DNA from: UBA2287 sp964479665
Lineage (GTDB): Bacteria; Bacteroidota; Bacteroidia; Bacteroidales; Tenuifilaceae
DNA length: 30,019 nucleotides
Assembly (NCBI GenBank): GCA_964479665.1
Contig: CAYZNN010000033.1
Span: forward strand, 1-30,019
Direction: 5' to 3'
The notes beneath the pieces were generated by a model. The model searched no databases. It saw only the letters and a program-made list of their open reading frames with translations, and was not told the origin of the DNA. Each line of letters starts with the position of its first letter. Within the stretch, counting starts at the first letter, position 1. A program made the translations under genes and the position numbers. Shown in pieces: positions 23,920 to 30,019 of the stretch.

Positions 23920-25842
23920 TTACTTGTAGCTACGCTCTTGCAACTTCACAAATTCGTAGTTGAGCTCCTCCTTGTGCAACTCATAGTCGGCATTGGGACC
24001 TTTGAACTCCCAAGCAGCTACATATGCGTAATTGGCGTCGTCGCGTTTGGCTTCGCCACCTTCGGTTTGGCTCTCCTCACGGAAATGCGCTCCGCAGCTT
24101 TCGCGACGGTTTAGCGCATCGATGCAGAGTAGGTAGGCAAGTTCGAAGTAGTCGGCAACTCTCCCTGCCTTTTCAAGTTCCTGATTCAAATCGTTGCCCG
24201 AACCAGTAATCTTAACGCTTGTCCAAAACTCATTTTCAAGTTCTTTTATAAGGACCAAGGCCTGCTTAAGTCCCTTCTCGTTGCGAACCATTCCGCAGTA
24301 ATCCCACATAATTTTCCCCAATCGCTTATGGAACGAAGTAACGGTTTGCGTTCCGTTAATCGAAAGCAACTTATCAACTCTCTCCTTTGCCTCTTCTTCG
24401 GCGGCTTCGAATTCGGGAAGTTTTGTGTCGATTTTTGGCGTTTTTATTTCATCGGCTAGGTAGTCGGATATGGTATAGGGCAAAATGAAATAGCCATCGC
24501 CAGCGCATTGCATAAGCGAACTTGCACCAAGCCGGTTGGCACCATGGTCGGAAAAGTTCGATTCGCCTATGGCGAAAAGTCCGGGAATGGTAGTCATTAA
24601 GTTATAGTCGACCCATAGGCCTCCCATGGTGTAGTGGCCGGCGGGGTAAATTCGCATGGGCGTTTTATAGGGCGACTCGCCAGTAATTTTCTCATACATT
24701 TCGAACAGATTGCCATACTTATTTTCAATGGCTTTTTCTCCCTGTTTTTTAATGGCATCCCGAAAATCGAGGTAAACCGAAAGTCCCGTGTCGCCTACAC
24801 CATAACCGGCATCGCAGCGCTCCTTTGCTGCACGCGAAGCAACATCGCGAGGCACCAAATTGCCAAAAGCGGGGTAACGCCGTTCGAGGTAGTAGTCGCG
24901 TTCCTCTTCGGGGATATCGTTGGGATTGCGCTTGTCGCCCTTCTCTTTGGACACCCAAACTTTGCCATCGTTTCGAAGCGATTCGCTCATTAGCGTTAGT
25001 TTACACTGAAAATCGTTGAGTACCGGAATGGACGTTGGGTGTATTTGAATAAAGCTTGGATTTGCAAATAATGCTCCCCGCTTGTGTGCCTTCCATGCGG
25101 CTGAACCGTTGGAGTTAACCGCCAGAGTAGATAAGTAGTAAATTGTTCCGTAACCACCAGTTGCCAATACTACTGCATGTGCAGAGTGGCGCTCAATTTC
25201 TCCGGTAATCAGGTTTCGAACTATTATTCCACGGGCTTTCCCATCTACCACAACCAAATCGAGCATTTCACGACGAGAGTACATGGTTACTGTACCTGCA
25301 GCTATCTGCCTGACTAAAGCGCTGTAACCTCCCAAAAGGCACTGCTGACCAGTTTGTCCCTTTGCGTAAAAGGTTCGGCTCACCTGAACCCCTCCAAACG
25401 ATCGGTTATCGAGGGTTCCCCCGTAGTCGCGGGCAAAGGGAACGCCAAGCGCAGTGTAATGATCAATCACATAGTTACTCACCTCGGCGGCGCGGTAAAC
25501 ATTCGCTTCGCGTGCGCGGTAGTCGCCACCCTTAAGCATATCGTAAAAGAGGCGATAAACGCTATCGCCATCGTTTTTGTAGTTTTTAGCAGCATTTATT
25601 CCCCCCTGTGCGGCAACCGAGTGAGCCCTTCGGGGAGTGTCCTGGTAGCAAAAAACTTTAACGTTGTAGCCTAGTTCGCCCAAAGTTGATGCAGCCCCCG
25701 AGCCAGCAAGGCCTGTTCCCACTACAATAATATCGAGTTTCTTTTTGTTGGCAGGGTTTACCAAACGCAGCGAGGCTTTGTGGTTCGTCCATTTTTCGGC
25801 CAAAGGGCCTGCCGGTATTTTGGCACTTAGTTTACTACTCAT
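23920..25842 (-). CDS. sdhA: Succinate dehydrogenase/fumarate reductase flavoprotein subunit
   Basis: A 640-residue flavoprotein that oxidises succinate or reduces fumarate. Residues 38-52 (VVGTGLAGSGAASTL, starting in the first strand) bind the FAD ADP part; His74 in RRAHSVAAQGG is the site of covalent FAD attachment. The active-site region shows HPTSIPV and ESCGAHFREES, and GESNFSDHGANRLGASSLMQC is the conserved FAD-domain block. The length and the N-terminal lead (SAKIPAGPLAEKW) match the Bacteroidota/epsilonproteobacterial type of enzyme with a single cytochrome b subunit. ATG start, 20 bases downstream of sdhC. Direction of the reaction cannot be told from sequence alone. Confidence 0.98.
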   Translation of the reverse strand: MSSKLSAKIPAGPLAEKWTNHKASLRLVNPANKKKLDIIVVGTGLAGSGAASTLGELGYNVKVFCYQDTPRRAHSVAAQGGINAAKNYKNDGDSVYRLFYDMLKGGDYRAREANVYRAAEVSNYVIDHYTALGVPFARDYGGTLDNRSFGGVQVSRTFYAKGQTGQQCLLGGYSALVRQIAAGTVTMYSRREMLDLVVVDGKARGIIVRNLITGEIERHSAHAVVLATGGYGTIYYLSTLAVNSNGSAAWKAHKRGALFANPSFIQIHPTSIPVLNDFQCKLTLMSESLRNDGKVWVSKEKGDKRNPNDIPEEERDYYLERRYPAFGNLVPRDVASRAAKERCDAGYGVGDTGLSVYLDFRDAIKKQGEKAIENKYGNLFEMYEKITGESPYKTPMRIYPAGHYTMGGLWVDYNLMTTIPGLFAIGESNFSDHGANRLGASSLMQCAGDGYFILPYTISDYLADEIKTPKIDTKLPEFEAAEEEAKERVDKLLSINGTQTVTSFHKRLGKIMWDYCGMVRNEKGLKQALVLIKELENEFWTSVKITGSGNDLNQELEKAGRVADYFELAYLLCIDALNRRESCGAHFREESQTEGGEAKRDDANYAYVAAWEFKGPNADYELHKEELNYEFVKLQERSYK

Positions 25843-25862
25843 ATGGGTATGGTTTGGAGTGA

Positions 25863-26540
25863 TTACTTAAAAATGAGAAAGTACAGCGGAATAATGGTGA
25901 AACCTGAGGCTATAACTGCAGCTAAAACGTATGCGGCAGTTTTTAATCGGTTAATCCACTTCTGGTTATTCCAGCCAATAGTTTGAAATGCACTCCAAAA
26001 GCCGTGGCTTAAGTGCAACCCTAGCAGTATTGCCGACACAATGTAAATTACATCGTACCACCAGAAGTTAATAAAGAGTTCCGAAACCAGCGGGTAGGCA
26101 TCCTGCATGTAGGTTATGCCGCCATCGTACGAAATGGCTGGAACTTCTCCAAAGCGCATTTTCCAGAAAAAGTTGGCTATGTGAAGGACCAGAAAAATAA
26201 GAATGGTCGACCCCAGAATGAGCATATTTTTCGATGCCCAGGTTGAGAGCCCATCGGTTGCCGAAACGGCATACTGTACGGGCCTTGCTTTTCGATTTCG
26301 GATGTAGAGATACCCCGAAAACAGGATGTGAAAAATGAAGCCCAAGGCTAAAAGCGGCTCAATTATTTTAATAGCCGGGTTTGTAGCCATAAAGTGCGCG
26401 GTTTTGTTGAACGTTTCACCTTCATCGACCAGTAGCATAAGGTTAACGGAAAGGTGCACCAGCAGGAACATTACCAGGAATAGTCCCGAAATGCTCATAA
26501 CCAGTTTCTTGCCAAGCGATGTGCTGAAAATACTGCCCAT
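25863..26540 (-). CDS. sdhC: Succinate dehydrogenase cytochrome b subunit
   Basis: A 225-residue membrane anchor of the single-subunit, five-helix, cytochrome b558 type, which carries heme and the quinone site. Five hydrophobic segments are visible. Likely heme-ligand histidines lie in LVHLSVNL (about residue 33), FHILFSGYL, LVLHIANFF and GLHLSHGFW. I start at ATG 26540 (MGSIFSTSLGKK) rather than the TTG at 26567, since that TTG adds nine residues without homology-like character and sits inside a hairpin (26545-26568). First gene of the sdhCAB operon. Homologues in Wolinella and Bacteroides act as fumarate reductases or succinate dehydrogenases. Confidence 0.95.
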   Translation of the reverse strand: MGSIFSTSLGKKLVMSISGLFLVMFLLVHLSVNLMLLVDEGETFNKTAHFMATNPAIKIIEPLLALGFIFHILFSGYLYIRNRKARPVQYAVSATDGLSTWASKNMLILGSTILIFLVLHIANFFWKMRFGEVPAISYDGGITYMQDAYPLVSELFINFWWYDVIYIVSAILLGLHLSHGFWSAFQTIGWNNQKWINRLKTAAYVLAAVIASGFTIIPLYFLIFK

Positions 26541-26544
26541 AATT

Positions 26545-26568
26545 ATTGAGTTAAATTTGGAACTCAAT
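26545..26568 (-). promoter_or_regulatory. Hairpin in the sdhC 5' leader
   Basis: ATTGAGTT (26545-26552) pairs exactly with AACTCAAT (26561-26568) around an 8-base loop. It lies only 4 bases upstream of the sdhC ATG, so in the mRNA the stem would cover the ribosome-binding region. It could modulate initiation; the small size leaves chance possible. Confidence 0.4.
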
Positions 26569-26688
26569 TTAGGGAATTATAAAATACCACCATCCTATTA
26601 CAAATTGAAAAACGCATTTTTCTATTGAATTTTGAGTATGTTCTTGAACATTCATTACTACATAAGGCTCTCTATATGGTAAATACAC

Positions 26689-26881
26689 TATTTTTATACC
26701 ATTAACAAAAGAAAACTTTACCACGAAGAGCACTAAGTACTACTCAAAGAGCACAAAGAAATTCAAATGGGGATTTAACTTTGTGTTTCTCTGTGATCTC
26801 TTTGCGATCTTTGTGGTTAAAAAATAGTTGAAGTATCCTATGTAGCTCCTAACAAAACGACATTTATTTTTATACCATTAA
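26689..26881 (+). repeat. 17-bp direct repeat flanking palindrome copy 4
   Basis: TATTTTTATACCATTAA occurs at 26689-26705 and again, identically, at 26865-26881. The 159 bases between contain the palindromic repeat. The second copy is 12 bases upstream of the hydrolase ATG. It may be a duplication made when the repeat entered, or duplicated promoter DNA. Confidence 0.75.
26716..26825. repeat. Dispersed palindromic repeat, copy 4
   Basis: The left arm (TTTACCACGAAGAGCACTAAG near 26716-26736, then AAAGAGCACAAAG) and right arm (CTTTGTGTTTCTCTGTG, then CTCTTTGCGATCTTTGTGGT up to about 26820) form a long imperfect palindrome of the same type as copies 1-3. It is non-coding and lies between divergent genes, so a simple terminator role is less likely for this copy. 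Confidence 0.7.
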
Positions 26882-26893
26882 AAATTGAATTCC

Positions 26894-27700
26894 ATGAATA
26901 AAGTAATTACTATATATGGTCATCCCTTAAGCTGCACCGATAAGGGCAGTGGACAAACCGTTGTGCTTTTGCATGGCTTCTTAGAATCGAAAGAGATTTG
27001 GAGCGATCTATCGAACTTCCTTTCAGAAAACTATCGGGTAATTTGCCCCGATTTGCCCGGGCATGGAGAATCGGTACTGGAAGCCGAAGTTGCCTCAATG
27101 GAAATTCTTGCTACAAGCGTTAAGCAGCTGCTCGACCAGCTGAATATTGCTTCATGTGTTCTTTTGGGGCACTCCATGGGAGGATACGTAGCGCTGGCTT
27201 TTGCTGATTTGTTTCCGCATCACCTCAGCGGTTTTGGATTAGTTCATTCGCACCCTTTTGCCGATAGTAACGAAAAAAGAGCCAGCCGCATGAGCGACAT
27301 AGAAGCAATTGAAAGGGGCGAAAAGAGCACGATTGTCGAGAGCAACATACCCAAACTATTTGCCAACCATAACCTTATTCGGCTGGCAGTTCAGGTGGAG
27401 AAATGGAAACAAATTGCTAATAGAACCCCCGATAAGGGAGTTATTGCAAGCTTAAAGGGCATGTCAGCACGAGTGGACAGGAGCTATGTATTAGATAAAC
27501 TATCGGTTCCGGGAATATTCATTTTTGGGAAAAGGGACAATTTGATTCCGAATGAGATAGGTTTAAAAGCAGAGCATGCCCATTCGCACTTTCGTACCAT
27601 TTGGCTCGAAAATTCGGGACATCTTGGTTTTGTTGAAGAGCCCGATCAAATGAGGTTTGCAATAGCCTCCTTTTTAAAGGAGATGACCTCGCGTGCCTGA
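26894..27700 (+). CDS. Alpha/beta-fold hydrolase
   Basis: A 268-residue alpha/beta hydrolase. The oxyanion-hole segment VVLLHGFLESKEIW (near residue 25), the nucleophile elbow GHSMGGYVALAF (Ser about 95), the acid-bearing GKRDNLIPNE (Asp about 215) and the catalytic His in NSGHLGFVEEPD near the C-terminus are all visible, so the triad is complete. There is a short helical cap region in the middle. The substrate is unknown; relatives act on esters, thioesters or C-C bonds. I use ATG 26894 instead of the TTG at 26885. The gene converges on the S41 peptidase gene and their 3' ends overlap by 55 bases. Confidence 0.92.
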   Translation: MNKVITIYGHPLSCTDKGSGQTVVLLHGFLESKEIWSDLSNFLSENYRVICPDLPGHGESVLEAEVASMEILATSVKQLLDQLNIASCVLLGHSMGGYVALAFADLFPHHLSGFGLVHSHPFADSNEKRASRMSDIEAIERGEKSTIVESNIPKLFANHNLIRLAVQVEKWKQIANRTPDKGVIASLKGMSARVDRSYVLDKLSVPGIFIFGKRDNLIPNEIGLKAEHAHSHFRTIWLENSGHLGFVEEPDQMRFAIASFLKEMTSRA

Positions 27701-29361
27701 AATATTTTCGATATGCTAGCCCGTTTACCGATTAAATGAGAATACTGCTGCACGGTACTATTCGACGAAATAACCTCAATGGCTTTTAGCAGAGTATTAT
27801 CAATTTCCTTGATAATTGGATAAAACCCTTCATTGTCGATTACATTGCGAGCAACGCTTGCCATAAGTTGAACTTTAAGCAGTTGCATCGATTGCTTAAG
27901 TTGTTGTGCATTGGGTTCAATTCCGCTTTTACGAGCAAAGGCCGTAAATTTTTCAACAATGTCAAACTTTTCAAGAAACTTAACAATATCCTTATAGTCT
28001 TTCATTTTAACCAGTTCCTTCCGGTGGGCGTCTGTAAAGTTAAAAGCAAAGCGATAAATTAGGTTTCTGCTAGCTACCCTATTGAAATAAGGAGTTATAC
28101 CCGAAGTATCGAGCGGAACAAAAATATCGGGCATAATTCCACCTCCCCCATAAACAATACGCCCTTTGGGGGTTACGAATTTCAGCGAATCGGAAAACTG
28201 GATGCTATCCTGTTCCTGAAGTTCGCCATGTAGAAAGCGATTGTTAATATCCATAAAGTAGTCGTCGCTACCAGCTTTGTAGGGCTTCTGAATGCTTCGG
28301 CCTGTTGGTGTATAATAGCGCGCTATGGTAAGGCGCAATGCAGAGCCATCGTTAAAAAGAATTTGTTCCTGAACCAAGCCCTTTCCGAAAGAACGACGAC
28401 CAATGATTACGCCCCTGTCGTTATCCTGCAGGGCTCCAGCTAAAATTTCGCTGGCCGATGCTGCAAACTCATCGATAAGAACTGCAACGGGCGTGTTAAG
28501 GCACGAACCCTTTGAGCTGGAGAATACATTTTGGCGCTCGCGAGCTTTTCCTTGGGTATAAACTATCAGTTTCCCTTCGGGTAAAAATTCGTTCGCAATG
28601 TTAGTTGCCGCATCGAGGTATCCTCCGGTGTTTCCACGGAGGTCAATAATCAGCCGCTCCATTCCAAGCGTTTTTAACTTCGCTACAGCATCTAGAAATT
28701 CTGAATAGGTAGTTCGGGCAAATTTTGAAATTTTAATGTAACCTACTATGTCGGAAACCATGTATGCAATGTCAATACTGTATAAAGGAATTTTATCGCG
28801 AATAATATCGAATACTATTGGCTCTTCTACCCCATTGCGCTTTACACCAACGCGAACTCTGGTCCCATTTGGTCCCTTTAACTTTTTAACAATATCATTC
28901 TGATTTATTTTTTTTCCAGCTACAAGCGAATCGTCGATGGTGATAATCCGATCGCCAGCCAAGATTCCAACCCTCTCCGATGGCCCTCCCTGTATGGTAG
29001 AAATTACAACAACTGTATCGTTAGGCATATTAAACGAGATGCCAATGCCATCGAATCCGCCCTCAAGAGGCTCGTTGGCCTCTTTTAATTCGGAGGCGGG
29101 AATGTACACTGAATGTGGGTCGAGGTTCTTAAGAATAGTGGGTATGGTTGCCTCAACCAGCTGGCCCATTGAAACTGTATCTACGTACTGGTTCTCTACA
29201 TACTTCAAAACGCTAGAGAGTTTATCGGTACGAGGGTATATGGTTAGTGAGGTTCGGTCGGGAGCGTTTTTCAGTTTAACGCCAATAATAATGCCTGTAA
29301 TAAGAACTATTGCCAAGCCAATTGGGTACACAATATCTTTGCGCTTGTTATTGTATATCAT
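27646..29361 (-). CDS. S41-family C-terminal processing peptidase
   Basis: A 571-residue CtpA/Prc-like protease, a paralogue of the one at 17979. A single membrane anchor (residues about 11-29, VYPIGLAIVLITGIIIGVK) precedes the helical part ending LDPHSVYIP, a PDZ domain (about 100-190, with GGFDGIGISF and AGDRIITIDD) and the S41 core. The dyad is intact: Ser302 in FAASASE and Lys327 in RSFGKG, 25 residues apart. The C-terminal 150 residues are helical. The 3' end overlaps the convergent hydrolase coding end. A -7 box on the minus strand at 29387-29394 serves as promoter. The substrate is unknown; by analogy it trims envelope or secreted proteins. Confidence 0.95.
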   Translation of the reverse strand: MIYNNKRKDIVYPIGLAIVLITGIIIGVKLKNAPDRTSLTIYPRTDKLSSVLKYVENQYVDTVSMGQLVEATIPTILKNLDPHSVYIPASELKEANEPLEGGFDGIGISFNMPNDTVVVISTIQGGPSERVGILAGDRIITIDDSLVAGKKINQNDIVKKLKGPNGTRVRVGVKRNGVEEPIVFDIIRDKIPLYSIDIAYMVSDIVGYIKISKFARTTYSEFLDAVAKLKTLGMERLIIDLRGNTGGYLDAATNIANEFLPEGKLIVYTQGKARERQNVFSSSKGSCLNTPVAVLIDEFAASASEILAGALQDNDRGVIIGRRSFGKGLVQEQILFNDGSALRLTIARYYTPTGRSIQKPYKAGSDDYFMDINNRFLHGELQEQDSIQFSDSLKFVTPKGRIVYGGGGIMPDIFVPLDTSGITPYFNRVASRNLIYRFAFNFTDAHRKELVKMKDYKDIVKFLEKFDIVEKFTAFARKSGIEPNAQQLKQSMQLLKVQLMASVARNVIDNEGFYPIIKEIDNTLLKAIEVISSNSTVQQYSHLIGKRASISKIFQAREVISFKKEAIANLI

Positions 29362-29386
29362 AACAACAAAGGGTTTTGGAATTTTC

Positions 29387-29394
29387 CAAAGGTA
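29387..29394 (-). promoter_or_regulatory. Promoter -7 box of the second CtpA-like peptidase gene
   Basis: On the minus strand this reads TACCTTTG, a full TAnnTTTG match, ending 25 bases before the ATG at 29361. No -33 TTTG at proper spacing is visible. Confidence 0.5.
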
Positions 29395-29473
29395 ATACTT
29401 TTCAAACTTTAACTCTGCATGAATTAACCGAAGCCCTGATTTTAACCTTTTTTAGTACAGGAATGGCACGAAC

Positions 29474-29983
29474 CTATTTCCTTACAACTACTCGTTTGGT
29501 AATTTGCCTCTGCTCACAAGTAATGCTAATAAAGTAGATTCCGCTCGACCAACTTGTTGTTGAAATTTGCATGCCACTTTTTAATTCACCTGTATAAACA
29601 GGTAAACCCAAAGCAGAGTATATTTGAACCGCACATTGAACGCCACTCGATTCTTCAATAGCTATATAATCTTTTGCAGGATTGGGAAAAACAGAAGCAC
29701 CGAAATTGTGGGTTACAACTGAATTGCCTTCAAATTCGAAACTGTTTACCATCGATATGCCCTCGTTTTCAAATTGGCTGGTATTGGGCATTTGGTTGCT
29801 ATAATTGGCAGCAATGGTTCTTTCGGTTTGGCTGGCAGACGAAAAAACTCTCAGCTGGATAAGATCGCCTGGTAAAAAGCCATCGGTATCTTCGGTTATT
29901 ATGTCGTTAGAATACAAAACTAACGCATAGTTCATGTCCAAGTCTTCAATCTGAATAGCACCAAACATGTCAAGTTTCACCAC
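29474..29983 (-). CDS. T9SS C-terminal sorting domain protein, 5' end doubtful
   Basis: A 169-residue ORF whose last 75 residues are a type A T9SS C-terminal sorting domain: FPNPAKDYIAI (99-109), YSALGLPVYTG, SWSSGIYFISI and the ending ITKRVVVRK. Such domains direct proteins through the PorSecreton to the cell surface. The preceding part (LVLYSNDIITEDTDGFLPGD) looks like a fragment of a carbohydrate-binding or repeat-type domain. There is no signal peptide, although T9SS cargo needs one. The only candidate start is GTG 29983, and the frame is closed by TAA at 30017-30019. The gene therefore looks like the tail of a larger one, disrupted by a frameshift or stop near the window edge, or a remnant. 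Confidence 0.7.
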   Translation of the reverse strand: MVKLDMFGAIQIEDLDMNYALVLYSNDIITEDTDGFLPGDLIQLRVFSSASQTERTIAANYSNQMPNTSQFENEGISMVNSFEFEGNSVVTHNFGASVFPNPAKDYIAIEESSGVQCAVQIYSALGLPVYTGELKSGMQISTTSWSSGIYFISITCEQRQITKRVVVRK

Positions 29984-30019
29984 GTTGTTGGGTGTAAAGT
30001 TTAAGATTTCCCGACTTTA

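Larger units (their letters stand above)
26541..26893. other. Divergent intergenic region, sdhC to alpha/beta hydrolase
   Basis: 353 bases without a gene between the divergent sdhC and hydrolase genes. It holds the sdhC leader hairpin, repeat copy 4 (26716-26825) and a perfect 17-bp direct repeat (26689-26705, 26865-26881). A near-match promoter box for sdhC, TCAATTTG on the minus strand (26601-26608), has one mismatch to TAnnTTTG. I see no RNA gene. Confidence 0.6.

Noticed and set aside
24634..24993. 119-residue plus-strand frame inside sdhA, and the frame at 25354-25674
   Set aside because: Shadows of sdhA on the other strand, no promoter or domain features.
26541..26567. TTG start of sdhC nine codons upstream
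   Set aside because: The extra residues come from an inverted repeat and are not typical of the subunit; ATG 26540 fits the family start.
1..30019. CRISPR arrays, tRNA/rRNA genes, prophage or integrase genes
   Set aside because: No regularly spaced direct repeats, no cloverleaf-like sequences with CCA ends, and no phage, integrase or transposase coding sequences were recognised on either strand.

Overview
The window reads as chromosomal DNA of a member of the Bacteroidota, most like an environmental Bacteroidales-type lineage; the exact genus cannot be read from the sequence. The signs are a type IX secretion (T9SS) C-terminal sorting domain, promoters of the TAnnTTTG class, weak or absent Shine-Dalgarno sequences, a DUF4271-hemD-rnpA-yidD gene run, a single-subunit cytochrome b type sdhCAB operon, and a MutL with a lineage-typical degenerate C-terminus. 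Gene density is high and most genes are core functions. There is no rRNA, no tRNA, no CRISPR array and no recognisable transposase, prophage or large defence island.

Layout. 1-1550: a small outer-membrane beta-barrel-like protein (minus strand) and a ferredoxin-NADP-reductase-like flavoprotein. 1641-4745: translation genes rlmN, rplU-rpmA and serS, with a well-formed promoter before rplU and intrinsic terminators after rpmA and serS. 5013-7260: a DMT-family (EamA) transporter and a lipoprotein S41 peptidase. 7267-10008: ruvC, a small conserved membrane protein and mutL, i.e. a DNA repair cluster. 10095-12895: two rhomboid-family proteases and a membrane-anchored endonuclease/exonuclease/phosphatase-fold protein in one tight operon. 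13009-15134: a DUF151 bifunctional-nuclease protein with a UVR-like tail, and a CNT nucleoside transporter. 15148-15304: a MITE-like element. 15352-20802: DUF4271 membrane protein, hemD, rnpA, yidD, an S41 processing peptidase and a membrane-embedded AraC-type regulator. 20919-23060: a class V aminotransferase-fold PLP enzyme and a mazEF-type toxin-antitoxin pair. 23147-26540 (minus): sdhCAB, respiratory succinate dehydrogenase/fumarate reductase. 26894-29361: an alpha/beta hydrolase and a third S41 peptidase that overlap tail to tail. 29474-30019: the C-terminal part of a T9SS cargo-type protein with an apparently broken 5' end.

How the genes work together. Three separate S41 serine peptidases plus two rhomboids make this rich in envelope proteolysis. 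The ruvC-mutL cluster covers Holliday junction resolution and mismatch repair. The rlmN, L21, L27, SerS, RnpA and YidD genes are growth-linked housekeeping. The most notable non-coding signals are a MITE-like element with exact 5-bp flanking duplications, four intergenic copies of an 'accgcaaag/ctttgcggt'-type palindromic repeat (one flanked by a perfect 17-bp direct repeat), and a series of TAnnTTTG promoter boxes 20-66 bases before gene starts. I see no convincing large undescribed system; the best leads are the small mobile/repeat elements, a MazF with an altered catalytic position, and the odd T9SS-domain ORF at the right edge.
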